Shown: one piece after another, positions 42,458-56,188 of the stretch
How positions within the stretch are numbered: the first letter of the stretch is position 1
Layout: each line of letters opens with the position of its first letter
Assembly: GCA_050789255.1 (NCBI GenBank)
Contig: JBOZRQ010000007.1
Span: 62,001-126,000, forward strand
Reading direction: 5' to 3'
Origin: JBOZRQ01 sp050789255
GTDB taxonomy: Bacteria > Bacillota > Sulfobacillia > Symbiobacteriales > Symbiobacteriaceae
Length of the DNA stretch: 64,000 nt
The notes under the pieces: model-generated
The model's input: the letters and a program-made list of their open reading frames with translations, nothing else
Told to the model about the DNA's origin: nothing
The model's database searches: none
Position numbers and translations under genes: made by a program

Positions 42458-42913
42458 ATGACTATTCTATGTATTCAGAGCCGAGTTCCTGTCTCAAGAC
42501 TGTGTGCGGCCGTGAAAGTTTGCCTCGTCGGTCCCGAGCTGCTGCTGCGGGCTACGAGAGACCTCCACGGTGAGACGGGCACGGCCGCACTCCTGCAAGC
42601 CATGGCGGGTCTGCTGCATCGCCAGTTGTCGCCACGGGTGGGTGGCACCGCACTGACCGACCGTGTTGACTCTATCGCCAAGGTGATGGAGGAGCTTGGC
42701 TATGAAGCCACAGTGGACCAGGGGGAGTTGGCGAGCATTACAGCCTTGAGCTGCGTGTACCATCACCTGGCGGCTCAGTTCCCCGAAGTGTGCAAGCTCG
42801 ACGTGGATCTGTTCACAAGCCTGTCTGGCGCCCGCGTGGAACACGCCGAGTGCATGGTCACCGGCGGGCATCGCTGCCGGTTTGTGTTCCGGCCCAAGGG
42901 TGAACCACAATAA
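42458..42913 (+). CDS. Stand-alone COG2345-like ligand/metal-sensing domain
   Basis: A 151-residue protein. Its C-terminal half resembles the sensor domain of ArsR/SufR-like (COG2345) regulators: CVYHHLAAQFPEVCKLDVDL, then GARVEHAECMVTGGHRCRFV. Cys99, His102, Cys112, Cys132 and Cys140 are spaced like metal or iron-sulfur ligands. It lacks the N-terminal DNA-binding winged helix of those regulators. Neither the ATG at 42458 nor the GTG at 42512 has a convincing RBS, so the start is uncertain and the gene could be a remnant of a longer regulator. The only plus-strand gene in this part of the window. Confidence 0.6.
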   Translation: MTILCIQSRVPVSRLCAAVKVCLVGPELLLRATRDLHGETGTAALLQAMAGLLHRQLSPRVGGTALTDRVDSIAKVMEELGYEATVDQGELASITALSCVYHHLAAQFPEVCKLDVDLFTSLSGARVEHAECMVTGGHRCRFVFRPKGEPQ

Positions 42914-42959
42914 CAAAAACAGGGGCCACCCAGGTACACAAAGTACCGGGCGGCCCCTG
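42912..42959. terminator. Terminator shared by rpoC and the convergent gene
   Basis: CAGGGGCC (42920-42927) pairs with GGCCCCTG (42952-42959); inside, GGTAC pairs with GTACC. On the minus strand TTTTTGTTATT follows, so it mainly ends rpoBC; the plus-strand gene stops inside the same region. Confidence 0.92.
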
Positions 42960-42972
42960 CTCATTTGATAGC

Positions 42973-46509
<3,537 letters not shown>

Positions 46510-46525
46510 CGATCAGCAACCTCCC

Positions 46526-50386
<3,861 letters not shown>

Positions 50387-50401
50387 GCGGTCTTGGCCTC
50401 C

Positions 50402-50422
50402 TCACTTGTGCTTGGTGGCCAT
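50402..50422 (-). CDS. Six-codon minicistron ahead of rpoB
   Basis: ATG at 50422 encodes MATKHK and stops with TGA at 50402-50404. It has its own RBS (GGGGAG, seven bases away), and its stop codon overlaps the start of the rpoB RBS. Such minicistrons can couple translation. Too short to prove by sequence alone. Confidence 0.3.
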   Translation of the reverse strand: MATKHK

Positions 50423-50525
50423 CAAGAAGCTCCCCGTTTGGAAGTGCCCACCGCGGAAGCGCTCGATGTACTATGTGAATCTCCCAGTCCGGTTCTTTAG
50501 TAACCCGGCAGGAGAATTCGACCCT

Positions 50526-50586
50526 CGAAAAGAAAACAAAAAGGCAACACCGGTCCGTATCCCTTACGGCAAATATGGGCGGTGTT
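50526..50586 (-). terminator. Candidate attenuator in the rpoB leader
   Basis: On the minus strand AACACCG (50586-50580) pairs with CGGTGTT (50552-50546), with CCGTA/TACGG as an inner stem, followed by TTTTTGTTTTCTTTT (50542-50528). It lies between the rpoB promoter and the rpoB start, so read-through must be controlled or partial. An upstream copy of the 5' arm (50665-50656) can pair ten bases with the same 3' arm. Confidence 0.7.
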
Positions 50587-50720
50587 TCCAAGGGCACATC
50601 TTCTATTTGTATCCGAGAGCCCGGGAATTATGCACGCAAACTCCCCTACCTTTGCCCGGTGTTGCTCCACAGCGGTTCCTAGGCAAGGACCTTAGGGCCC
50701 TCTGTTCCCAAACTAACCAT

Positions 50721-50752
50721 GCTATGATGGCAAGTTATCATGCTACCATAGC
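50721..50752. promoter_or_regulatory. Operator-like inverted repeat over the rpoB -10
   Basis: GCTATGATGGCA (50721-50732) and TGCTACCATAGC (50741-50752) are inverted copies, 10 of 12 matching, with an 8-base spacer. The right arm covers the -10 hexamer of the rpoB promoter. Confidence 0.5.
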
Positions 50753-50768
50753 AGGAATAGCTTGTCAA
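50740..50768 (-). promoter_or_regulatory. Sigma-A promoter of rpoBC
   Basis: TTGACA (50768-50763), 17 bases, TAGCAT (50745-50740) on the minus strand. It would give a leader of about 350 bases before rpoB. It lies downstream of the rplL terminator, so rpoBC can be transcribed independently of rplJL. Confidence 0.82.
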
Positions 50769-50776
50769 GAATAGTA

Positions 50777-50805
50777 CCTCCCGATGAATCGGGGGGTTTT
50801 ATTAT
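50777..50805 (+). terminator. Plus-strand terminator-like hairpin facing the rplL-rpoB gap
   Basis: CCTCCCGAT (50777-50785) and ATCGGGGGG (50788-50796) pair with one G-U, followed by TTTTATTATT on the plus strand. It may stop antisense transcripts from entering the rplJL region. The very short loop makes the exact fold uncertain. Confidence 0.45.
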
Positions 50806-50831
50806 TACGTATTACTTCTCGAGTTCTAACC

Positions 50832-50882
50832 AAAAAAGGAAGGCCAGAGACGCTCGGTGAACGAGTTTCTCCAGCCCTCCTT
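50832..50882 (-). terminator. Terminator after rplL
   Basis: A 15-bp stem with a few G-U pairs (AAGGAGGGCTGGAGA with TCTCTGGCCTTCCTT) is followed by TTTTTT on the minus strand. Confidence 0.93.
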
Positions 50883-50898
50883 GCTTTGGAATAGGAAC

Positions 50899-51276
<378 letters not shown>

Positions 51277-51341
51277 TGTGGGATCCTCCTTATGCTAAAA
51301 GCAAGAAATTTGTTTGCCTGTGTAGGCGGTGAAGCGGGATC

Positions 51342-51869
51342 TTAGGCCTCGAGCTGCTTGATGCGGGCATCGAGGGCGTAGGCGAAGCTCGAAAGCAGAC
51401 CGTTGATGGCGCCAGCCACACCCTGCAGGGGGGCCTGGATACCACCGAGGACCTGAGCGAGCAGGACCTCACGGGAGGGCAGGTCAGCCAGCGACTTGAC
51501 ACCGTTGGCGTCGATGACCTTGTTCTCCAGGATACCGGCCTTCACGACGAACTTCGGGTCCTTGTCCTTGGCAAAGAAATCGCGGATCTTCTTCGCGGCG
51601 GACGCCTCGTCGACGTTCGAGAAGGCCATGGTGGTGGTGCCGTGCAGGTACTGGTCCAGACCTTCGATACCAAGATCCTTGGCAGCAATGCGGACCAGCG
51701 TGTTCTTGGCCACCTTCACGGAGACACCAGCCTCACGCAGCTCCTTACGGAGTTTGGTGACCTGGGCCACGGTCATACCCTTGTTGTCAGCCAGGACGAC
51801 GCTCTTCGCATTGCGAATTGCTTCCTTTACCTGGGCAACAGACATTTCCTTTTCAGGACGAATGGGCAT
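51342..51869 (-). CDS. rplJ: 50S ribosomal protein L10
   Basis: A 175-residue stalk-base protein: MSVAQVKEAIRNAKSVVLAD, TVAQVTKLRKELREAGVSVK, VKNTLVRIA-type stretch, and the C-terminal helix FAYALDARIKQLEA that binds L12. ATG 51869 follows GGAGGAGGTG; the open frame upstream runs through the leader terminator and is not used. Confidence 0.97.
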   Translation of the reverse strand: MPIRPEKEMSVAQVKEAIRNAKSVVLADNKGMTVAQVTKLRKELREAGVSVKVAKNTLVRIAAKDLGIEGLDQYLHGTTTMAFSNVDEASAAKKIRDFFAKDKDPKFVVKAGILENKVIDANGVKSLADLPSREVLLAQVLGGIQAPLQGVAGAINGLLSSFAYALDARIKQLEA

Positions 51870-52065
51870 TGTAGTTGATTCACCTCCTCCGGACAAAACA
51901 AAAAGACCTCCGACCACAGCAAGTCGGAGGTCTGCAATTCATGAAGAACGACAGACCCTCATGACCCCGTAAAGGGCTATGAGTTTCCGACCTCGGCGGG
52001 CTGGCGTTTTGCCACTTAGGCCTACTGGCACCTGCTGTCTATGGTCGCATATGAATTTCAAGCAC
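51870..52065 (-). promoter_or_regulatory. L10 leader with attenuator terminator
   Basis: About 195 bases of leader between the rplJ promoter and its ATG. It ends in a perfect 11-bp terminator (AGACCTCCGAC 51904-51914 with GTCGGAGGTCT 51923-51933) followed by TTTTTGTTTTG on the minus strand. This matches the known Firmicute L10 leader, where L10 bound with L12 favours termination. The upstream stems (around 51940-52030) should carry the L10 site. Confidence 0.87.
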
Positions 52066-52072
52066 AATGGTG

Positions 52073-52101
52073 AGTATACACACCGCGGCCAGGAGTGTCA
52101 A
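52073..52101 (-). promoter_or_regulatory. Strong sigma-A promoter of rplJL
   Basis: TTGACA (52101-52096), 17 bases, TATACT (52078-52073) on the minus strand, directly after the terminator of the 48-aa gene. Confidence 0.93.
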
Positions 52102-52107
52102 GCATCA

Positions 52108-52139
52108 ACAAAAGAGGCGGGGCGTTTCCGCACCCCGCC
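52108..52139 (-). terminator. Terminator after the 48-aa gene
   Basis: GGCGGGG and CCCCGCC (52116-52122 with 52133-52139) form the stem, followed by TCTTTTGTT on the minus strand. Confidence 0.85.
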
Positions 52140-52151
52140 AATATACACCAG

Positions 52152-52298
52152 TTAGTGCTCCTTACCGGACCGGGCCTGGTCGAGCATCTCCTCCAGGCGA
52201 ATCTTCTCGTGGACAAGCATAGCCTTCTCGGCCGGGGTCGCACGCATCCAGCGGTCCACCAGGTTCTCGAGCCGCAGCAGAATGTCCTGTTCACTCAT
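52152..52298 (-). CDS. Unrecognised 48-residue protein between rplA and rplJ
   Basis: A small gene with ATG at 52298 behind a strong GGAGG (spacing eight) and a TAA stop. The product begins MSEQDILLRLENLVDRWMRA and ends ARSGKEH. It is charged, free of cysteine, and predicted almost wholly alpha-helical (LLRLENLVDRW, EKIRLEEMLDQA), with a TPAEKAM turn. It is isolated by a terminator on each side and has a candidate promoter at 52359-52387. I know no family. Its place inside the conserved ribosomal-polymerase cluster suggests a role linked to growth or ribosomes, which is inference. Confidence 0.72.
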   Translation of the reverse strand: MSEQDILLRLENLVDRWMRATPAEKAMLVHEKIRLEEMLDQARSGKEH

Positions 52299-52342
52299 CT
52301 TATTTACCTCCGATCGTATTTAGTAAACGTCAGATATATCTA

Positions 52343-52387
52343 AACTGTCCACAGTTAAAGGATACAATAAAAATGTCGCACTAGCAA
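52343..52387 (-). promoter_or_regulatory. Candidate promoter and palindrome of the 48-aa gene
   Basis: TTGCTA (52387-52382), 17 bases, TATCCT (52364-52359) on the minus strand. Immediately downstream, AACTGT-CC-ACAGTT (52343-52356) is a perfect palindrome near the expected start site, a possible operator. Confidence 0.45.
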
Positions 52388-52403
52388 TACATTATCGACC
52401 TAA

Positions 52404-52453
52404 TTCGACAGAGTGCGGAGTGGTCTAAACAACCTAGACACACATCTGTCGAA
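52404..52453. promoter_or_regulatory. Inverted pair of Spo0A-box-like 9-mers
   Basis: TTCGACAGA (52404-52412) and TCTGTCGAA (52445-52453) are exact inverted copies 32 bases apart in the AT-rich gap upstream of the 48-aa gene. Both contain TGTCGAA, the core of the Spo0A box. Nothing else is evident between 52299 and 52507. Confidence 0.4.
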
Positions 52454-52502
52454 CTACTTCCATCTATCTATTAGATGTTTTAAGTAGGTTAATGGTTCGG
52501 CA

Positions 52503-52538
52503 GAAAACAAAAAAGCCCACCCGAAATTCGGGTGGGCT
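52503..52538 (-). terminator. Terminator after rplA
   Basis: AGCCCACCCGA (52514-52524) and TCGGGTGGGCT (52528-52538) form a perfect 11-bp stem, followed by TTTTTTGTTTTC on the minus strand. Confidence 0.95.
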
Positions 52539-52553
52539 GTCGTTTTGCGGTGA

Positions 52554-53261
52554 TTAGTGCTCGGCGGTAGCGGTGAGCTTAGCCGGGTTCACCTTAACGC
52601 CAGGGCCCATGGTGCTGGAGACGGTGATGCTCTTCAGGTAAACACCCTTGGCAGCAGCCGGCTTGGCACGGATGAGGGCATCCATGACGGCCTTGAAGTT
52701 CTCGCCCAGGCGGTCAACCTCGAAGGAGACCTTGCCGATCGGGGCGGCAATAATGCCGGCCTTGTCGGTGCGGTACTCAACCTTACCGGCCTTGATTTCC
52801 TTGATGGCGCCGGCCAGGTCAAAGGTGACGGTGCCGGTCTTCGGGTTGGGCATCAAGCCACGGGGACCGAGGACACGGCCGAGCTTACCGACCATACCCA
52901 TCATGTCCGGGGTGGCGACGGCCACGTCGAAACCGAGCCAGCCTTCCTGGATCTTGGTGACAATATCCTCGGCGCCCACGAAGTCGGCGCCGGCGGCCTC
53001 AGCTTCCTTGGCCTTGTCGCCCTTGGCGAACACGAGCACGCGGACTACCTTGCCGGTGCCAGCGGGCAAAGACACGGCGCCGCGGACCTGCTGGTCGGCG
53101 TGGCGGGGGTCAACACCCAGGCGGACGGAGAGCTCCACGGTCTCGTCGAACTTGGCGGAAGCAACCTTCTTAACCAGTTCCAGAGCCTCGGCGGGATCAT
53201 ACAGCTTCGCACGATCGAGCTGCTTTTCAGCTTCGCTATACTTCTTGCCGTGAGTCGGCAT
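52554..53261 (-). CDS. rplA: 50S ribosomal protein L1
   Basis: A 235-residue L1-stalk protein: KYSEAEKQLDRAKLYDPAEA, VRGAVSLPAGTGKVVRVLVF, GRVLGPRGLMPNPKTGTVTF. L1 often represses its own operon by binding the rplK leader. RBS CAAGGAGG. Confidence 0.98.
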   Translation of the reverse strand: MPTHGKKYSEAEKQLDRAKLYDPAEALELVKKVASAKFDETVELSVRLGVDPRHADQQVRGAVSLPAGTGKVVRVLVFAKGDKAKEAEAAGADFVGAEDIVTKIQEGWLGFDVAVATPDMMGMVGKLGRVLGPRGLMPNPKTGTVTFDLAGAIKEIKAGKVEYRTDKAGIIAAPIGKVSFEVDRLGENFKAVMDALIRAKPAAAKGVYLKSITVSSTMGPGVKVNPAKLTATAEH

Positions 53262-53336
53262 AATCTCTTTCCTCCTTGTGGTTATGCACTATGTTTCGGC
53301 CGCCGTGCGGCCTCCCACAAGCCCAAGCAGCAGGTG

Positions 53337-53759
53337 CTACTCGGTCTCGACGCCCATCGAGCGGGCGGTGCCGCGCACCATGCTCTTGGCGGAATCCAGC
53401 GTGGCAGCGTTCAGGTCGGGCATCTTGATCTTGGCGATCTCCTCGACCTGCTTGTCGGTCAGCTTGCCGACCTTCTTCTTGTTGGGGGTGCCCGAAGCGG
53501 TTTCAATGCCCAGGGCCTTCTTGATCAGAACGGAAGCGGGCGGGGTCTTCAGGATGAAGGTGAAGGAGCGATCCTCGTAAACGGTGATCTCGACCGGGAT
53601 AATCAGGCCGGCCTGCTCCTTGGTCCGCTCGTTGTACTCCTTGCAGAAGCCCATAATGTTCACGCCGTGCTGGCCGAGAGCCGGACCAACGGGCGGCGCC
53701 GGGGTCGCCTTGCCGGCCGGCAGGGCCAGCTTGACCAGCGCGGTTACCTTCTTCGCCAC
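53337..53759 (-). CDS. rplK: 50S ribosomal protein L11
   Basis: A 140-residue GTPase-centre protein: LVKLALPAGKATPAPPVGPA, LGQHGVNIMGFCKEYNERTK, and C-terminal RNA-binding part LDSAKSMVRGTARSMGVE. GTG start with GGAGGAG upstream. The 149-base gap to nusG may hold a weak promoter (TTTCCC, 17 bases, TAGTAT) and a short stem CGGGC/GCCCG. Confidence 0.98.
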   Translation of the reverse strand: MAKKVTALVKLALPAGKATPAPPVGPALGQHGVNIMGFCKEYNERTKEQAGLIIPVEITVYEDRSFTFILKTPPASVLIKKALGIETASGTPNKKKVGKLTDKQVEEIAKIKMPDLNAATLDSAKSMVRGTARSMGVETE

Positions 53760-53908
53760 AGTGACTCCTCCTTACAATTGTGGTCTGGCGGGTGACACCT
53801 ATCACCCTCCCACGGCGGGCAGAGCCCGCACACCAAAGAGGTCGGCACGACCCGTGCGCGACCTCAATGATACTAACACAAATCTCGGGCGAGGGAAATG
53901 GGCGCCGC

Positions 53909-54439
53909 CTAGATCTTTTCGATCTGCGCGAAGTCCAGCTCCACCGGCGTGTCGCGGCCAAACATGCTGACCAGCACACGCACCTTGCCCTTGTCCGGGA
54001 AGATCTCCTTGATGACGGCGGCGTGGTCCTTAAAGGGACCAGCGATCACTCGCACCGGCTCGTCGATCTCGAAGTCCACCACGATGTTGGCCTGGGCCTT
54101 CTCCGTTTCCGCACCGAGGATGGCCTGGGCCTCTTCCTCGGAGAGCGGGATCGGCTTGTTGCCAGAACCCACAAAGCCAGTGACACCCGGGGTGTTACGC
54201 ACGACGTACCAGGAATCGTCGCTCATGATCATTTCCACGAGGACGTACCCGGGGAACACCTTGCGCTTGACCTTCTTCTGCTTGCCGTCCTTGATTTCGA
54301 TTTCGTCTTCCATGGGAACGAGGACGCGGAAGATTTTCTCCTGCATCTCCATGGATTCGACACGCTTCTCCAGGTTGGTTTTTACCTTGTTCTCATACCC
54401 GGAGTAAGTATGGACGACATACCAATGCTTGTCTTCCAT
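53909..54439 (-). CDS. nusG: Transcription termination/antitermination protein NusG
   Basis: A 176-residue elongation factor. The NGN domain has HWYVVHTYSGYENKVKTNLE and FPGYVLVEMIMSDDSWYVVR. The C-terminal KOW domain has GPFKDHAAVIKEIFPDKGKV. It binds the polymerase clamp and modulates pausing. RBS AAGGTAGGGG. Confidence 0.98.
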   Translation of the reverse strand: MEDKHWYVVHTYSGYENKVKTNLEKRVESMEMQEKIFRVLVPMEDEIEIKDGKQKKVKRKVFPGYVLVEMIMSDDSWYVVRNTPGVTGFVGSGNKPIPLSEEEAQAILGAETEKAQANIVVDFEIDEPVRVIAGPFKDHAAVIKEIFPDKGKVRVLVSMFGRDTPVELDFAQIEKI

Positions 54440-54460
54440 TGGTTGGGGACCCCTACCTTC

Positions 54461-54667
54461 TTACCGTCCGAGGAACTTCTGGCCACCGATCCCCAGGACG
54501 TAGTCAATTGCAAACAGGAACAGCGAGATCAGCGTAACCATACCGACGACCACGCCCGTAAGCTTCGCCGTGCGCTCCTTCGTGGGCCAGACCACCTTCT
54601 GCATCTCGCCGACCACTTCGCGGAGATAGTCGCGTGTCGCTGCGACAAAGGCTTTGACTCTTTCCAT
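54461..54667 (-). CDS. secE: Preprotein translocase subunit SecE
   Basis: A 68-residue SecE: an amphipathic helix (VKAFVAATRDYLREVVGEMQ), the conserved VVWPTKERT, then one transmembrane helix (GVVVGMVTLISLFLFAIDYV). ATG 54667 follows GAGGG; the frame upstream overlaps the promoter and is not used. First gene of the secE-nusG-rplK-rplA unit. Confidence 0.96.
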   Translation of the reverse strand: MERVKAFVAATRDYLREVVGEMQKVVWPTKERTAKLTGVVVGMVTLISLFLFAIDYVLGIGGQKFLGR

Positions 54668-54737
54668 GACTCGCCCTCGCCCTCGCTGGAAATTGCTCCA
54701 ACACAAATAAAGCCTGGCAGGACTGCCAGTGTTGAAG

Positions 54738-54766
54738 ATTGTAACACAGGGCGAAACAGTTGTAAA
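54738..54766 (-). promoter_or_regulatory. Sigma-A promoter of secE-nusG-rplK-rplA
   Basis: TTTACA (54766-54761), 17 bases, TACAAT (54743-54738) on the minus strand. Confidence 0.82.
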
Positions 54767-54837
54767 GCGCGCCCCGTCTGACGAGTACACTCTAGTCTGC
54801 CCATTGCCGGGGCGCCCATTCCAGACCGGGGAACGAA

Positions 54838-54871
54838 CCAAAAGGGGCGTGCACTTGATACGTGCACGCCC
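54838..54871 (-). terminator. Terminator after tRNA-Trp
   Basis: GGGCGTGCAC and GTGCACGCCC form a perfect 10-bp stem (54845-54854 with 54862-54871), followed by CTTTTGG on the minus strand. Confidence 0.88.
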
Positions 54872-54879
54872 TTCTTCTA

Positions 54880-54955
54880 TGGCAGGGGCAGTAGGAATCG
54901 AACCCACAACCTACGGTTTTGGAGACCGTCGCTCTACCAATTGAGCTATACCCCT
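54880..54955 (-). tRNA. tRNA-Trp (anticodon CCA)
   Basis: A 76-base cloverleaf with AGGGGTA/TGCCCCT acceptor stem, D-loop AGCTCAATTGGTAGAGC, anticodon loop CTCCAAA, T-loop GTTCGATTC and encoded GCCA end. Located between rpmG and secE, as in Bacillus relatives. Confidence 0.97.
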
Positions 54956-55020
54956 GTATTTAGCCGCTGCGCCTGGGAACAGCCAACGCACAGCGGCGAT
55001 CTTCCATTCACCGAACTGCG

Positions 55021-55185
55021 TTAGCGAGTCTCGCGGTGAGTGGTATGGTGCCCGCAAGTCGGGCAGAACTTCTTCAGTTCAATACGAGCCGAGTCGTTCT
55101 TCTTGTTCTTGTACGTGCTGTAGTTCCGCATCTTGCAGTCAGTGCAAGCCATGGTGATAATCACTCGGGCGCCTGCCTTAGCCAT
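55021..55185 (-). CDS. rpmG: 50S ribosomal protein L33 (zinc-binding form)
   Basis: A 54-residue protein: ARVIITMACTDCKMRNYSTY, KNKKNDSARIELKKFCPTCG, and the end HHTTHRETR. Two CxxC pairs make it the zinc-binding C+ form. ATG 55185 has TTGGAGGTG upstream. It sits between tRNA-Trp and the initiator tRNA with its own promoter. Too short for many ORF callers. Confidence 0.96.
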   Translation of the reverse strand: MAKAGARVIITMACTDCKMRNYSTYKNKKNDSARIELKKFCPTCGHHTTHRETR

Positions 55186-55239
55186 TTGCGACACCTCCAA
55201 TCAGCAAGGGACTCCTAACACCCTCAACTACGCTCATAT

Positions 55240-55268
55240 ACGTTACCACGCGCGGTACCCCCTGTCAA
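55240..55268 (-). promoter_or_regulatory. Probable sigma-A promoter of rpmG and tRNA-Trp
   Basis: TTGACA (55268-55263), 17 bases, TAACGT (55245-55240) on the minus strand. Confidence 0.65.
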
Positions 55269-55323
55269 CAATGGACAAGGCCCTGAGAATTAACCGGCCG
55301 CAGGGCGACCTTCGGAAACACGA

Positions 55324-55355
55324 AACCAGAGAACGCCCGTAAGCGCTCTCTGGTT
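55324..55355 (-). terminator. Terminator after initiator tRNA
   Basis: AACCAGAGA and TCTCTGGTT (55324-55332 with 55347-55355) with an inner CGC/GCG, followed by TCGTGTTTCC on the minus strand; a moderate U tract. Confidence 0.7.
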
Positions 55356-55362
55356 CGCTTTC

Positions 55363-55439
<77 letters not shown>

Positions 55440-55517
55440 ATATGATTGGAAACCGGTTACAGGAAAATGATAACCCACCTTCTCCCCCGAGTCAAGGAAA
55501 AACAGGTAGGGAATTCT

Positions 55518-55592
<75 letters not shown>

Positions 55593-55618
55593 GTGCCTGC
55601 CGTTGAGAGACGACTCCT

Positions 55619-55624
55619 ATCATA
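55619..55624 (-). promoter_or_regulatory. Possible extended -10 for the tRNA-Thr unit
   Basis: TATGAT preceded by TGG (extended -10) on the minus strand, about 27 bases upstream of tRNA-Thr; no good -35 at 17 bases. Confidence 0.35.
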
Positions 55625-55685
55625 CCATAGGTGAGCGGAGCAAGAAAAGTGCTCATCGCTGGTCGGGCGCCCAATCCGATGTACA

Positions 55686-55702
55686 GAGGGCCGTTGGCCC
55701 TC
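55686..55702 (-). terminator. Hairpin after the CxC protein gene
   Basis: GAGGGCC and GGCCCTC form a 7-bp stem with a 3-base loop 12 bases after the stop; no U tract. Confidence 0.4.
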
Positions 55703-55713
55703 CCTGCTGCGCG

Positions 55714-56061
55714 TTAAAAGAACCTCGGGCACGGGCATTGATTGCTCTTGAAGGTCACGGGGGTGCAATCTATGGTGACGGTGCCGATCGGGATGTTGCT
55801 GACAGGGCTCACCGGGCTGATAGGGCTGACCACGCCACAGCCGCAGCGCTTGCGCAGGCGGCGGCGGCTCTCAGCGGTGGCCTCAGCGACGTTCATCGCG
55901 TGCTCGGCGGCTACAGCTTCGGGTGCGACCAACGGCTCAGCGGCCATATGGCGGCGGCGGCGACGTCCGTGAGCACACCCGCAGCCACCCGTGCCGCTGC
56001 CGTCACTGCCCGAGACACCCCCAAGGTCCGCGCAGATATCATTCCCCATGAAAAACGACAC
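55714..56061 (-). CDS. Hypothetical cysteine-motif protein near sigH
   Basis: A 115-residue protein I do not recognise. It has a glycine-rich start with GGCGCAHGRRRRRH, an alanine-rich helical middle (EAVAAEHAMNVAEATAES), a second RKRCGCGVVSP with a short SPV repeat, then IPIGTVTIDCTPVTFKSNQ and the end CPCPRFF. Three CxC pairs (CGC, CGC, CPC) suggest metal binding or disulfide cross-linking of the kind seen in spore-coat proteins; that is a guess. GTG 56061 has GAGGAGGGG seven bases upstream. It lies between sigH and tRNA-Thr on the same strand. Confidence 0.6.
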   Translation of the reverse strand: MSFFMGNDICADLGGVSGSDGSGTGGCGCAHGRRRRRHMAAEPLVAPEAVAAEHAMNVAEATAESRRRLRKRCGCGVVSPISPVSPVSNIPIGTVTIDCTPVTFKSNQCPCPRFF

Positions 56062-56141
56062 TCCAAATCCCCTCCTCTGTACCACCGTATGCCCAGGTCC
56101 GTCCATTTGACATAACGACTGGCCTTGCGAGGGAGAGTGCG

Positions 56142-56168
56142 AAGAAAAAGACCGCCGTTCTGGCGGTC
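56142..56168 (-). terminator. Terminator after sigH
   Basis: GACCGCC and GGCGGTC (56150-56156 with 56162-56168) form the stem, followed by TTTTTCTTC on the minus strand. Confidence 0.9.
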
Positions 56169-56188
56169 CTTACACAGGCGATGTGGGG

